Assembly: GCF_000385135.1 (NCBI RefSeq)
Contig: NZ_ARQM01000010.1
Coordinates: forward strand, 372,001-436,000
Reading direction: 5' to 3'
DNA length: 64,000 nt
Source of the DNA: Promicromonospora sukumoe 327MFSha3.1
GTDB taxonomy: Bacteria; Actinomycetota; Actinomycetes; Actinomycetales; Cellulomonadaceae
The stretch's first letter is position 1. The number at the start of each line of letters is the position of its first letter. Made by a program: the position numbers and the translations under genes. Below are positions 34,411 through 43,483 of this stretch, one piece after another. Under the pieces are notes generated by a model. The model did not search any database. It had not been told where the DNA came from and saw only the letters and a program-made list of their open reading frames with translations.

Positions 34411-35378
34411 TGACTTCGACTCGCGCCACGGGCGCCGCACTGACCAGCCTCGTCCTCGCCGGTACGGCGGCACTCGCGGGCTGCTCGGCGCAGGACCAGG
34501 GTGGTGCGGCCGGCGGGTCCGACGGCGTCGTCGTGCTCGCGTCGTTCTACCCCCTGCAGTACGTGGCCCAGCAGATCGGCGGCGACCTGGTCACCGTCGA
34601 CAACCTCACCCCGCCGGCCGCCGAGCCGCACGACCTGGAGCTCTCGCCGGCGCAGGTCCGCGAGATCGGCACCGCCGACCTGGTGGTGTACCTGTCCGGC
34701 TTCCAGGCCGCCGTCGACGAGGGCGTCGAGTCCCGCGCGCCCGAGCACGTGGTCGACGCCGCGGACGCCGCCGGGCTCGTCGAGCACGCGGCGGAGACCG
34801 AGGAGGAACACGCGGAGCACGCTGAGGAGGGCGACGACCACGACCACGGCTCCACCGACCCGCACTTCTGGCTGGACCCGAGCCGCCTGGCCGCCGTCGG
34901 GCAGGCCGTCGCGGACGAGCTGGCCGCCGTCGACCCGGAGCACGCCGACGAGTACGCGGCGGGCGCCCTCCAGCTCGGCCAGCGCCTCGACGACCTGGAC
35001 CAGGAGATGGCGGACGGCCTCGCCGCCTGTCAGGGTGCGACGCTCGTGACGAGCCACGCGGCCTTCGGCTACCTGGCGGACCGGTACGCCCTGGAGCAGG
35101 TGGGCATCTCGCAGCTCGACCCCGAGGCGGAGCCGTCCCCGGCGCGCCTGCGGGAGATCGGTGACGTGGTGCGGGAGAACGGCGTCACCACGCTGTACTC
35201 CGAGACGCTGGTGAGCCCCAAGGTCACCGAGACCCTGGCCTCCGACCTGGGCGTCAAGACCGCCGTGCTGGACCCGCTGGAGGGGCTGTCGGAGGACGCC
35301 ACCGCCGCGGGCGACGACTACGTCTCCGTGATGCAGGCGAACCTGAAGGCGCTCGAGGAGGGACTGGTCTGCGAATGA
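34410..35378 (+). CDS. zinc ABC transporter substrate-binding lipoprotein
   Basis: A 322-residue ZnuA-family lipoprotein with lipobox AALAGC near residue 20. Metal ligands can be placed in the two lobes: EPHDLELSP (His), then the His-rich loop EEEHAEHAEEGDDHDHG, PHFWLDP, and TSHAAFGYLA, with a late ETLVSP. His-rich loops of this kind mark zinc rather than manganese importers. ATG at 34410 was chosen over GTG at 34395, which lies inside the operator. The next gene overlaps its stop by four bases. Confidence 0.93.
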   Translation: MTSTRATGAALTSLVLAGTAALAGCSAQDQGGAAGGSDGVVVLASFYPLQYVAQQIGGDLVTVDNLTPPAAEPHDLELSPAQVREIGTADLVVYLSGFQAAVDEGVESRAPEHVVDAADAAGLVEHAAETEEEHAEHAEEGDDHDHGSTDPHFWLDPSRLAAVGQAVADELAAVDPEHADEYAAGALQLGQRLDDLDQEMADGLAACQGATLVTSHAAFGYLADRYALEQVGISQLDPEAEPSPARLREIGDVVRENGVTTLYSETLVSPKVTETLASDLGVKTAVLDPLEGLSEDATAAGDDYVSVMQANLKALEEGLVCE

Positions 35379-36196
35379 CGGACACTAGGCGTGTGACCGA
35401 GCCGAGTGAACCCGTCATCGAGGCGCGTGGCCTGCACTTCCGTGCGGGCGCGAGCCACATCCTGCGCGGCATCGACCTGACGGTCGAGCACGGTGAGGTG
35501 GTCGCGCTGCTCGGCGCGAACGGCTCGGGCAAGTCCACGCTGGTCAAGTCCCTGGTCGGCATCAACACGCCGTCCGAGGGCAGCGTGCGCCTGCTCGGCG
35601 AGCCCCTCGGGGCGGGCGGCCGCGGCAGCCGGGTCGACTGGAGCCGCATCGGCTACGTGCCGCAGCGGTCGGGCGCGGGCGGCGGCATCCCGTCGACCGC
35701 GCAGGAGGTGGTCGCCTCGGGCCTGCTGCACGGGCGCCGCCTGCGACTGCCGCGCGGCTGGCGCCAGCAGGTCGCCGTCGCGCTGGAGCAGGTGGGCCTG
35801 GCCGACCGCGTGCACGACCCCGTGCACCTGCTGTCGGGCGGGCAGCAGCAGCGCATCCTCATCGCGCGCGCCCTGGTGCGGGAGCCGGACCTGCTGGTCC
35901 TGGACGAGCCCGTGGCCGGCGTCGACATGGCGAGCCAGGAGGCGTTCGCGGCCACGATGAAGCGCCTGGTCGACGGCGGCCTCACGGTGCTCGTCGTGCT
36001 GCACGAGCTCGGCGAGCTCGAGCCGCTGGTCACGCGCGCCGTCGTGCTGCGGCACGGCAAGGTGGTGCACGACGGCGCCCCGCCGCCGGCCCGCCACGAC
36101 CACGACCGTGCGGGGCACCGCCACCAGCACCCGCACGCCGACGACAACGCCCTGGACGCCGAGTCCCGGGCCCTGGACCTGGAGGTGCGCCCGTGA
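35375..36196 (+). CDS. zinc ABC transporter ATPase
   Basis: A 273-residue ATPase. Walker A is LLGANGSGKSTLVKSL, the signature is HLLSGGQQQRILIARAL, Walker B is PDLLVLDEPVAGVD, and the switch His is in VVLHELGEL. The C-terminal tail is His-rich (RHDHDRAGHRHQHPHADD), which suggests metal binding or sensing on the cytoplasmic side. It overlaps the binding-protein gene and the permease gene by four bases each, so the importer is one translational unit. Confidence 0.94.
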   Translation: MTDTRRVTEPSEPVIEARGLHFRAGASHILRGIDLTVEHGEVVALLGANGSGKSTLVKSLVGINTPSEGSVRLLGEPLGAGGRGSRVDWSRIGYVPQRSGAGGGIPSTAQEVVASGLLHGRRLRLPRGWRQQVAVALEQVGLADRVHDPVHLLSGGQQQRILIARALVREPDLLVLDEPVAGVDMASQEAFAATMKRLVDGGLTVLVVLHELGELEPLVTRAVVLRHGKVVHDGAPPPARHDHDRAGHRHQHPHADDNALDAESRALDLEVRP

Positions 36197-37128
36197 TCAT
36201 GCTCATGCTGACCGACCCGTTCATGCAGCGGGCGCTCATCGCCGCGCTCCTGGTGGGCGTCACGGCCCCCGTGGTCGGCACCTACCTGGTGCAGCGCAAG
36301 CTCTCCCTGCTCGGCGACGGCATCGGGCACGTGGCCCTGACCGGCGTCGCGCTGGGCTGGCTCGTGGGCGCGGGCATGGGCCTGACGCCCAACGACGCCC
36401 TTGCCATCCCCGGCGCCGTGGTCGCCGCGGTGGTCGGCTCCGTGCTCATCGAGGTGGTCCGCCGGCGCGGCCGCACCTCGGGCGACCTCGCGCTGGCCAT
36501 CATGTTCTACGGCGGCATAGCCGGCGGCGTGCTGCTCATCGGCATCGCGGGCGGCTCCTCGGGCAACCTGATGCAGTACCTGTTCGGCTCGATCTCCACC
36601 GTGTCCGACGCCGACCTCTGGCTCACCGTCGTGCTCTCGCTCGTTGTGCTGACCGTAGGCGTCGGGCTGCGGCACGCGCTGTTCGCCGTCAGCCACGACG
36701 AGGACTTCGCCACGGCCTCGGGCCTGCCCGTCTGGGCGCTGAACGTGGTGGTCGCCGTCGTCTCCGCGCTGACCGTGACCGTGGCCATGCGCGTCGTGGG
36801 CCTGCTGCTGGTCAGCGCGCTCATGATCGTGCCCGTCGCGATCGCCCAGCAGGTCACGCACGCGTTCGGGCGCACCATGCTCACCGCGAGCGTCGTCGGC
36901 GTCGTGGTCTGTGTGACGGGCCTGAGCATCACGTACTGGTACAACGTCTCGCCCGGCGCGACTATCGTGGTGCTCGCCATCGGGGTGTACGCGGTGGTCT
37001 CCATGCTGGCGCCGCTGCTGGGCCGGCGGCGCCCCGTGCACGACCCGCACCCCGACCTGCCCGACGACGTCGACCTGCCCGCGGCCGCCACCGAACGTGC
37101 GGCCGCCGCCGCGAAGGAGTGCCGCTGA
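36193..37128 (+). CDS. zinc ABC transporter permease
   Basis: A 311-residue ZnuB-family (ABC-3) membrane protein with about eight or nine helices. It begins with PFMQRALIAALLVGVTAPVV, and the GTYLVQRKLSLLGDGIGHVA motif characteristic of the family is present. The GTG at 36193 overlaps the ATPase stop. Its own last base is shared with the start of zur. The polar C-terminal tail after the last helix is Arg/Ala-rich. Confidence 0.94.
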   Translation: MIMLMLTDPFMQRALIAALLVGVTAPVVGTYLVQRKLSLLGDGIGHVALTGVALGWLVGAGMGLTPNDALAIPGAVVAAVVGSVLIEVVRRRGRTSGDLALAIMFYGGIAGGVLLIGIAGGSSGNLMQYLFGSISTVSDADLWLTVVLSLVVLTVGVGLRHALFAVSHDEDFATASGLPVWALNVVVAVVSALTVTVAMRVVGLLLVSALMIVPVAIAQQVTHAFGRTMLTASVVGVVVCVTGLSITYWYNVSPGATIVVLAIGVYAVVSMLAPLLGRRRPVHDPHPDLPDDVDLPAAATERAAAAAKECR

Positions 37129-37523
37129 TGGCCGCACGCATGACCCGCCAGCGCACCGCCGTCGTCGAGGCCCTCGACGAGATGGCGGACTTCCGCTCGG
37201 CCCAGCAGCTGCACGAGGCCCTGCGTGCCCGCGGCGAGTCCGTGGGCCTGGCCACCGTCTACCGGGCGCTCCAGGCGCTCGCGGAGGCGAGCGAGGTGGA
37301 CGTGCTGCGCGCGGAGGACGGCGAGAGCCTGTACCGCCGCTGCGCCCGCCGCGAGCACCACCATCACCTGGTGTGCCGCATGTGCGGCCGCACCGTCGAG
37401 ATCGACGGTCCCACGGTCGAGGCCTGGGCCTCGAAGGTGGCCGCCGCGCAGGGCTTCGACGACATCGAGCACACGATCGAGCTGTGGGGCACGTGCGCGG
37501 ACTGCCGCGCCGCCGCACGGTGA
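37128..37523 (+). CDS. zur: Fur-family zinc uptake regulator
   Basis: A 131-residue Fur-type repressor. The winged helix includes LATVYRALQALAEASEVDVL, the metal site is in the REHHHHLVCRMCGRTVEIDG stretch with the first Cys pair, and the second Cys pair is CADC near the end. Location as last gene of a zinc importer operon with a Zur-like box at its front makes Zur far more likely than Fur. Under zinc repletion it should bind the palindrome at 34396-34410 and shut off the operon. Confidence 0.92.
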   Translation: MAARMTRQRTAVVEALDEMADFRSAQQLHEALRARGESVGLATVYRALQALAEASEVDVLRAEDGESLYRRCARREHHHHLVCRMCGRTVEIDGPTVEAWASKVAAAQGFDDIEHTIELWGTCADCRAAAR

Positions 37524-37651
37524 CGCGCGCACAATGATCTGACGGCGCACGCGGGCCGCTTCAGCACCTGATTCCACCGAGTTCGGGGCTTGTCGCAAGA
37601 ACAATTCCGGTGTCGGCCCATCTCGGCCGGAGCGCGTGGCAGGATGCGTGC

Positions 37652-38887
37652 ATGACCTCACCACGGCGCCCCACGGACCGCCGGGGCCCGCTGCCCGCCC
37701 GCGCCGAGGTGGTGGTGGTCGGCGGCGGCGCGCTCGGCGCGTCGGTGGCGTTCCACCTCGCCGAGGACGGCGTGGACGTGCTCCTCCTGGAGGCCGACGA
37801 GCTCGCCTCGGGCAGCTCGGGCAAGCCCATCGGGGGAGTGCGCGCGCAGTTCTCCGACCCGGCCAACGTCGACCTGGGCGACCGCAGCCTGGACCTGTAC
37901 GAGGACTTCGCCGTCCGCCCCGGCGCGGACATCGGGCTGCAGCAGCCGGGCTACCTGTTCCTCCTGCCGGACGCCGACGACGTCGCGCTGTTCGAGGAGT
38001 CGGTCGCCATGCAGAACGAGCACGGCGTCGCCAGCCGCATGCTCGGCCACGACGAGGTGCGCCGGCTGAACCCGTACGTCGACGCCGACCGCTACACCGG
38101 GGCCGCGTACGCCGCGCGCGACGGGTTCGCGTACCCCCACGCCGTCGTCGAGGGCTACGCGGCCGGCGCCGAGCGGCACGGTGCGACCGTCCGCACCCAC
38201 GTGACCGTGCAGGACGTCGAGACCCGGGGTGACGCCGTCGTCGCCGTCTGGACCGACCAGGGCCGGGTGCGCACGGGCGCCGTCGTGCTCTGCACCGGGG
38301 CGTGGACGCGCGACCTGGCCACGAAGGCGGGCCTCGACCTGCCCGTGGACCCCTACCGGCGGCAGATCGGGTTCACGCCGCGGCTGGACCCGGCCCCGCC
38401 GCGCATCCCGTTCACGATCGACTACGGCACCACGTTCTACTTCCACAACGCGGAGCCCGGCGGCCTGCTGCTCGGCATCGCGGACCCCGAGACGCCGATC
38501 GCGTTCGAGCGCACCTACGACCCGGGCTGGCTGCCGCTGCTGCGCGAGGCGATCGAGGGCTGCGCGCCCGGGCTGACCGACGTGCCGGTCGCGCGCGGCT
38601 GGGCCGGGCTCTACGAGATGACGCCGGACCACAACGCCCTGATCGGCGAGGCCACCGGCGTGCCCGGCCGCGTGCTGTACGCCACGGGCTTCTCCGGGCA
38701 CGGGTTCCTGCAGGCCCCCGCCGTCGGCGAGGTGGTGCGGGACCTGTACGCCGGCCGCACCCCGGCGATCGACGTGTCCGGGTTCGGCGCGGACCGGTTC
38801 GCCGCGGACGACGAGCCCACCCCGCCCACCACCAGCACCCGCACCACGAGCCCAGGGCGACGAGGCCCTGAGGCGAACATCATCTGA
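37652..38887 (+). CDS. amaA: FAD-dependent amine oxidoreductase, probable L-pipecolate oxidase
   Basis: A 411-residue DAO-family flavoenzyme. The dinucleotide-binding motif is VVVVGGGALGASVAFHLAE followed by LLEADELASGSSG; the C-terminal FAD contact is FSGHGFLQAPAVGE. This resembles sarcosine/pipecolate oxidases and glycine oxidases. Because hglS and an ALDH7-type dehydrogenase follow, the best guess is oxidation of L-pipecolate to piperideine-6-carboxylate, in equilibrium with aminoadipate semialdehyde, as AmaA does in Pseudomonas. A CAGGAT box six bases before the ATG suggests a leaderless mRNA. The symbol is contextual. Confidence 0.75.
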   Translation: MTSPRRPTDRRGPLPARAEVVVVGGGALGASVAFHLAEDGVDVLLLEADELASGSSGKPIGGVRAQFSDPANVDLGDRSLDLYEDFAVRPGADIGLQQPGYLFLLPDADDVALFEESVAMQNEHGVASRMLGHDEVRRLNPYVDADRYTGAAYAARDGFAYPHAVVEGYAAGAERHGATVRTHVTVQDVETRGDAVVAVWTDQGRVRTGAVVLCTGAWTRDLATKAGLDLPVDPYRRQIGFTPRLDPAPPRIPFTIDYGTTFYFHNAEPGGLLLGIADPETPIAFERTYDPGWLPLLREAIEGCAPGLTDVPVARGWAGLYEMTPDHNALIGEATGVPGRVLYATGFSGHGFLQAPAVGEVVRDLYAGRTPAIDVSGFGADRFAADDEPTPPTTSTRTTSPGRRGPEANII

Positions 38888-38904
38888 AGGACAAGGAGAG
38901 ACCG

Positions 38905-40359
38905 ATGCCGGCACCGGCGTTCCTCGAACCCTGGCAGCTGCGGGCCGCGTTCGCGCGCAGCCTCTCGGACATGTACGGCAAGGAGGTGCCCGCGTACACG
39001 ACGCTGCTCGACGTGTCGCACGAGGTCAACGCGGACTTCGTGACGCAGCACGGCGCTGACGCCGAGCGGCTCGGCTCCATCGCGCGCGTCACCGCGGAGC
39101 GGCACGGCGCCATCCGGGTGGGTACCCCCACCGAGATGGCGCAGGTCGCGCGGATCTTCGGCGCCATGGGTATGCGCCCGGTCGGCTTCTACGACCTGCG
39201 GGACGCGTCGTCCAGCTCGGTGCCCGTGATCTCCACGGCGTTCCGCCCGATCGAGCGGTCCGAGCTGGCCCGCAACCCGTTCCGCGTCTTCACGTCGATG
39301 CTGGTGACCGCCGACCGCCGGTTCTTCACCGCCGACCTGGAGCAGCGGCTGGAGAACTTCCTCGGCGCCCGCACCCTGTTCGGCCCCGAGCTGCTCGCCC
39401 TCGCCGACCGCGCCGAGGCCGAGGGCGGCCTCCCCGAGGACCAGGCTGCCGAGTTCCTGCGCCTGGCCACCGCCGCGTTCGAGCTGTCCGCCGAGCCCGT
39501 GGACCAGGCCTGGTACCGCGAGCTGGAGGCGGTCAGCGCCGTGGCGGCCGACATCGGCGGCATCGCCTCCACGCACATCAACCACCTCACGCCCCGCGTG
39601 CTCGACATCGACGACCTGTACGCGCGCATGGAGGCCCGCGGCATCACGATGATCGACGCGATCCAGGGCCCGCCGGACTGGGAGGGCCCGGACGTGCTGC
39701 TGCGCCAGACGTCGTTCCGCGCGCTCGCCGAGCCCCGCACCTTCCGCACCGCCGACGGCGAGATCATCAGCGACGCCCTGCGCGTGCGGTTCGGCGAGGT
39801 CGAGGCCCGCGGCATCGCCCTGACCCGCGCCGGCCGCGCCGCGTACGACGCCGCCGTGGTCGAGATCGACGAGGCCGCCGCCGCGGCCCGCGCCGACGAC
39901 CCGGGCTTCACGGAGGCGCAGCGCCAGCAGCTCGCGCGCGCCGTCTGGCAGAAGACCTTTCCCACGACCGAGGCGGCGCTCGCCGACCAGGAGCTCGGCT
40001 GGTTCACCTACGAACCGGTGGTCGAGCCTGTCGAGACCCAGGTTTCGACAGGCTCAACCCGCGAGTCGCGCGTCCCCGCCGTCGTCCGCCAGCCGATCGT
40101 CTACGAGGACTTCCTGCCCCGCTCCGCGGCCGGCATCTTCCAGTCCAACCTGACCTCCGACGGCGCCAAGGACGCCAGCCAGGAGGGCACCGAGCGTGAC
40201 GCAGACTGGATGGCAGGCGCGCTCGGCCGCGACCTGAACGACCCCTTCGACCTGTACGCCGACCAGGTGGCCAGGTCCCTGACCGCCGCCGCCGAGACCC
40301 TCGGCGTCGACCCGGCCACCCTCACCACCACCCACCGCACAACGGGAGCAACGCGATGA
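38905..40359 (+). CDS. hglS: 2-oxoadipate dioxygenase/decarboxylase (DUF1338, HglS)
   Basis: A 484-residue member of the DUF1338/YdcJ family, whose characterised member HglS converts 2-oxoadipate to D-2-hydroxyglutarate in lysine degradation, using iron held by two His and one Glu. Candidate ligands are His in TLLDVSHEVNADF, His in STHINHLTPR and Glu in RFGEVEARGIALT. A GGTCGAG-type palindrome is inserted in frame at residues about 371-385 (VVEPVETQVSTGSTR), close to the C-terminal domain. The gene starts 17 bases after amaA and overlaps the dehydrogenase by four bases. Confidence 0.88.
   Translation: MPAPAFLEPWQLRAAFARSLSDMYGKEVPAYTTLLDVSHEVNADFVTQHGADAERLGSIARVTAERHGAIRVGTPTEMAQVARIFGAMGMRPVGFYDLRDASSSSVPVISTAFRPIERSELARNPFRVFTSMLVTADRRFFTADLEQRLENFLGARTLFGPELLALADRAEAEGGLPEDQAAEFLRLATAAFELSAEPVDQAWYRELEAVSAVAADIGGIASTHINHLTPRVLDIDDLYARMEARGITMIDAIQGPPDWEGPDVLLRQTSFRALAEPRTFRTADGEIISDALRVRFGEVEARGIALTRAGRAAYDAAVVEIDEAAAAARADDPGFTEAQRQQLARAVWQKTFPTTEAALADQELGWFTYEPVVEPVETQVSTGSTRESRVPAVVRQPIVYEDFLPRSAAGIFQSNLTSDGAKDASQEGTERDADWMAGALGRDLNDPFDLYADQVARSLTAAAETLGVDPATLTTTHRTTGATR
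40018..40059. repeat. GGTCGAG-type palindrome inside hglS
   Basis: GTGGTCGAGCCTGTCGAGACC pairs with GGTTTCGACAGGCTCAACC around a short loop. It is in frame within hglS and adds about 14 residues. Confidence 0.9.
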
Positions 40360-41891
40360 CCAGCACCACCACCGACAGCCCGCTGACGACCGAGCTGCGC
40401 GACACCGCGCTGGCCGCCCTGGAGCGGCTGGGCGCCACCGTGCCCGCCGGCACGGGCCTGCCCGTCGTGTCGCCCCTGTCCGGGCAGACGCTGCTGGAGC
40501 TGCGCCGCGACGGCGCCCCCGAGGCCGCCACCGCCGTCGGCGAGGCCGCCGAGGCGTTCACGACGTGGCGCTCGGTGCCCGCGCCGGTGCGCGGTCAGGT
40601 CGTCAAGCGCCTGGGCGAGCTGCTCACCGAGCACAAGGCCGACCTCGCGGAGCTCGTCACCATCGAGGCGGGCAAGATCACCAGCGAGGCCCTGGGCGAG
40701 GTCCAGGAGATGATCGACATCTGCGACTTCGCCGTCGGGCTCTCCCGGCAGGTCGGCGGCCGCACCATGCCGTCCGAGCGGCCGGGCCACCGCCTGATGG
40801 AGACGTGGCACCCGATGGGCGTCGTCGGCGTGATCAGCGCGTTCAACTTCCCGGTCGCGGTGTGGTCGTGGAACACGGCCGTCGCGCTGGTCTGCGGCGA
40901 CACCGTGGTGTGGAAGCCGAGCGAGAAGACGCTGCTGTCCGCCGTCGGCGCGGCCGCGCTGCTCGACCGGGCGCTGGCCGAGGCCGGCTTCCCGGCCGGC
41001 GTCGCGCAGCTCCTGCTCGGCGACCGCGAGGCCGGCGAGGCCCTGGTGGCCGACCCGCGCGTCGCGCTCGTCTCCGCGACCGGTTCGGAGCGCATGGGCC
41101 AGCAGGTCGCGCCCGTCGTCGCGGCCCGCGGCGGCAAGTACCTGCTGGAGCTGGGCGGCAACAACGCGGCGATCGTCGCGCCGTCGGCGGACCTCGACCT
41201 CGCCGTGCGCGGCGCGGTGTTCTCCGCGGCGGGCACGGCCGGGCAGCGCTGCACCTCGCTGCGCCGCCTGATCGTGCACGAGTCGATCGTGGACGACGTC
41301 GTCGCGCGGCTCGCGAAGGTCTACACCGGCCTGCCCGTGGGCGACCCGCGCACCGAGGGCACCCTGGTGGGCCCGCTGGTCGACGCCGGCGCGCGCGACC
41401 GCATGCTGGCCGCCGTCGACGAGGCCGTCACCGCGGGCGGCGAGCTGGTCGTGGGCGGCACCGCCGTCTCCGTCCCGGGCGCGGAGGACGCCGCGTACGT
41501 GCACCCGGCGATCATCCGGATGCCGGAGCAGGCCGACGTCGTCAGGCGCGAGACGTTCGCGCCGATCCTGTACGTGCTGACCTACTCGGAGCTGTCCGAG
41601 GCGATCGCCGTGCACAACGACGTCCCGCAGGGCCTGTCGTCCTCGATCTTCACGCTGGACGTGCGCGAGGCGGAGACGTTCCTGTCCGAGGTCGGCTCCG
41701 ACTGCGGCATCGTGAACGTCAACATCGGCACCTCCGGCGCGGAGATCGGCGGCGCGTTCGGCGGCGAGAAGTCGACCGGCGGCGGCCGCGAGTCCGGCTC
41801 GGACGCGTGGAAGCAGTACATGCGCCGGGCGACGAACACGGTGAACTACTCGACCGAGCTGCCGCTGGCGCAGGGCGTCAACTTCGGCTGA
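40356..41891 (+). CDS. amaB: ALDH7-type aldehyde dehydrogenase, probable aminoadipate-semialdehyde dehydrogenase
   Basis: A 511-residue NAD-dependent aldehyde dehydrogenase. LLELGGNNAAIVAPSADLDL and the catalytic Cys motif GTAGQRCTSLRRLIVHE are nearly those of antiquitin/ALDH7 enzymes, which oxidise 2-aminoadipate semialdehyde to 2-aminoadipate. The late FGGEKSTGGGRESGSDAWKQ is also ALDH7-like. ATG at 40356 overlaps hglS. With amaA and hglS it would cover pipecolate to aminoadipate and then, after transamination elsewhere, oxoadipate to hydroxyglutarate. A strong terminator follows. Confidence 0.85.
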   Translation: MTSTTTDSPLTTELRDTALAALERLGATVPAGTGLPVVSPLSGQTLLELRRDGAPEAATAVGEAAEAFTTWRSVPAPVRGQVVKRLGELLTEHKADLAELVTIEAGKITSEALGEVQEMIDICDFAVGLSRQVGGRTMPSERPGHRLMETWHPMGVVGVISAFNFPVAVWSWNTAVALVCGDTVVWKPSEKTLLSAVGAAALLDRALAEAGFPAGVAQLLLGDREAGEALVADPRVALVSATGSERMGQQVAPVVAARGGKYLLELGGNNAAIVAPSADLDLAVRGAVFSAAGTAGQRCTSLRRLIVHESIVDDVVARLAKVYTGLPVGDPRTEGTLVGPLVDAGARDRMLAAVDEAVTAGGELVVGGTAVSVPGAEDAAYVHPAIIRMPEQADVVRRETFAPILYVLTYSELSEAIAVHNDVPQGLSSSIFTLDVREAETFLSEVGSDCGIVNVNIGTSGAEIGGAFGGEKSTGGGRESGSDAWKQYMRRATNTVNYSTELPLAQGVNFG

Positions 41892-41927
41892 CCGGCCCTG
41901 ACCGGCACCTGCTCCCGCCGGACGGGC

Positions 41928-41970
41928 GACGGCCCGGCTCCACGCGTCACGCGCGTGGGGCCGGGCCGTC
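41928..41970 (+). terminator. hairpin terminator after amaB
   Basis: GACGGCCCGGCTCCACGCG and its near-complement GCGCGTGGGGCCGGGCCGTC form a stem of about 19 bp with a TCAC loop, 36 bases after the amaB stop. It lies before the 3' end of the convergent DUF2637 gene and could serve both. Confidence 0.82.
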
Positions 41971-42007
41971 GTCGTCGGCCCCGCCGGGGGGCCGGATCAG
42001 GAACCGC

Positions 42008-43264
42008 TCAGGAGGCGGCCGCCGGGATGGCCATGAGGGAACCCGTCTCGGTGGTCGGGTCCGTGCTCGGGGCGTACCGGTTCACCGAGGCGATGGGCAC
42101 GCCGAGACGCGCCGCGACCTCCTCGATGCTCAGGTTCTGGGCCCACCGCAGCACGCGGATCTCGCTGATCTGCGCCGTGGTGAGCGCCGGTGCCTGCTCC
42201 GCGGGCGCCGCGACGGGCGCGGGGGCCGGGGACGCCGCGACCTCGGTGGAGAGCTCCTCCCAGTCGGCGACGGGCGCCTCCACGGGCTGGCTGACCGGCA
42301 GGGCGGTGCGGTCCGCCTTCACGGGCGCGTACTTGTCCTGCAGGTGGAGCCGCTCGGCGCTGATCGTCTCGGCGACCTCGGCCGGGGCCTGGGCGGCCTC
42401 CGCGGGAGTCTCCTCGACGCGGGCCTCCTGGACAGGGGCCTCCTCGGCCAGGACCCCCTCGACCGGGCTCCCGTCCTCCGGGTTGATGGGCAGCGCGAGC
42501 TTCGGCAGCACCATCTCGGTCAGGGCGGCGGCGCGGGCGGCCGCCTCCTCCGGCGTCCGCCGGGGCGCGTCGGGCTCCGGCATCCACTCACCGGCCAGCG
42601 TCGCGGCCTCCTGGACGACGTCGCGGATGGTGCGCTCCGACTCCAGGTGTGGGCGCGTCACCTCCGCGGTCACGGCCGCGGGCACGTGCCGGTGGACCCG
42701 GCCCACCGCGGCGTTCACGTCGGCGATGCGGGCCGCGCGCTCCTCCTCGGGGGCGATCTGCGCGAGCCGCACCGCGTCGAGCATGTCCAGGACGGCCGTC
42801 TGGCGGTCGTTGTGGATCTCCGCGGCCCGGTCGAGGGCGCGCGAGCTGGAGGCCGACTGGAAGAAGAGGTGGACCGCGACCGCGGCCAGGACGGGCGCGA
42901 CGGCGCGGGAGATGGCGAAGATGCCCTCTCCGAGCAGCCAGCCGTGCCAGGCGGCGAGCGCGCCGGAGAGGATGCCGACGACGATCGCGCCGCCGAGCCA
43001 GCGGGCGTGCCCGGACACCGGGCGGCCGGTCTCGAGCGCGCGGTCCGCGCGGCGGCGGCCCTCCCAGGCGAGACCGATCACCAGTGCCTCGTAGGCGACG
43101 CCGAGCGCGTAGCCGAGCCGCGGGCCCTCATAGGCAGCGATGGTGTGCGACATGCCGATGTAGGCCCAGGCCGAGAGCCCGAAGGCACCCAGGGCGAAGC
43201 CCGGGTTCCTCCGCGTGTCGGCGATGACCGCCGGAACGCGTCGGGGACGTTTCTCCGATGCCAT
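42008..43264 (-). CDS. DUF2637 membrane protein with C-terminal helix-turn-helix
   Basis: A 418-residue protein. After a basic N-terminus, about four membrane segments span residues 20-145 (for example GFALGAFGLSAWAYIGMSHT and WLGGAIVVGILSGALAAWHG), fitting the DUF2637 family often seen in actinobacterial plasmids and integrative elements. A long acidic, Ala/Pro/Glu-rich region follows. The C-terminal QISEIRVLRWAQNLSIEEVA and LGVPIASVNRYAP form a likely helix-turn-helix. ATG at 43264 is backed by AAGGGA; an upstream in-frame GTG/ATG would add an implausible tail. No integrase or Tra gene is nearby. Confidence 0.72.
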   Translation of the reverse strand: MASEKRPRRVPAVIADTRRNPGFALGAFGLSAWAYIGMSHTIAAYEGPRLGYALGVAYEALVIGLAWEGRRRADRALETGRPVSGHARWLGGAIVVGILSGALAAWHGWLLGEGIFAISRAVAPVLAAVAVHLFFQSASSSRALDRAAEIHNDRQTAVLDMLDAVRLAQIAPEEERAARIADVNAAVGRVHRHVPAAVTAEVTRPHLESERTIRDVVQEAATLAGEWMPEPDAPRRTPEEAAARAAALTEMVLPKLALPINPEDGSPVEGVLAEEAPVQEARVEETPAEAAQAPAEVAETISAERLHLQDKYAPVKADRTALPVSQPVEAPVADWEELSTEVAASPAPAPVAAPAEQAPALTTAQISEIRVLRWAQNLSIEEVAARLGVPIASVNRYAPSTDPTTETGSLMAIPAAAS

Positions 43265-43483
43265 GTTGGGTAAGTCCCTTTCGGTCAGAACAGGTGAGTG
43301 ACGGTTGGGATGGTGCAAGGCTGATCTTCGTCTACTTTGCGTCCTATGCGCTCTTCACGCCGAAGATCGACCTCAATCTTTTATCGAACGATCTTCCCGG
43401 GCGCTCGAATCGGGGCTAAAAGTTATCCACAGATGATCCCGGGTGATCAAGCAGGATCATAGTTCCTGCCGAATGATGACGCT
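43265..43483. promoter_or_regulatory. AT-richer divergent promoter region with one DnaA box
   Basis: This 219-bp region is distinctly AT-richer than its surroundings and separates the DUF2637 and unknown genes. It contains a perfect DnaA box TTATCCACA (43423-43431), repeated GATC-containing words (TGATCCCGGGTGATCA, 43434-43449 approximately), and an AATGAT box (43472-43477) six bases before the plus-strand ATG. A single DnaA box is not an origin. Confidence 0.5.
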
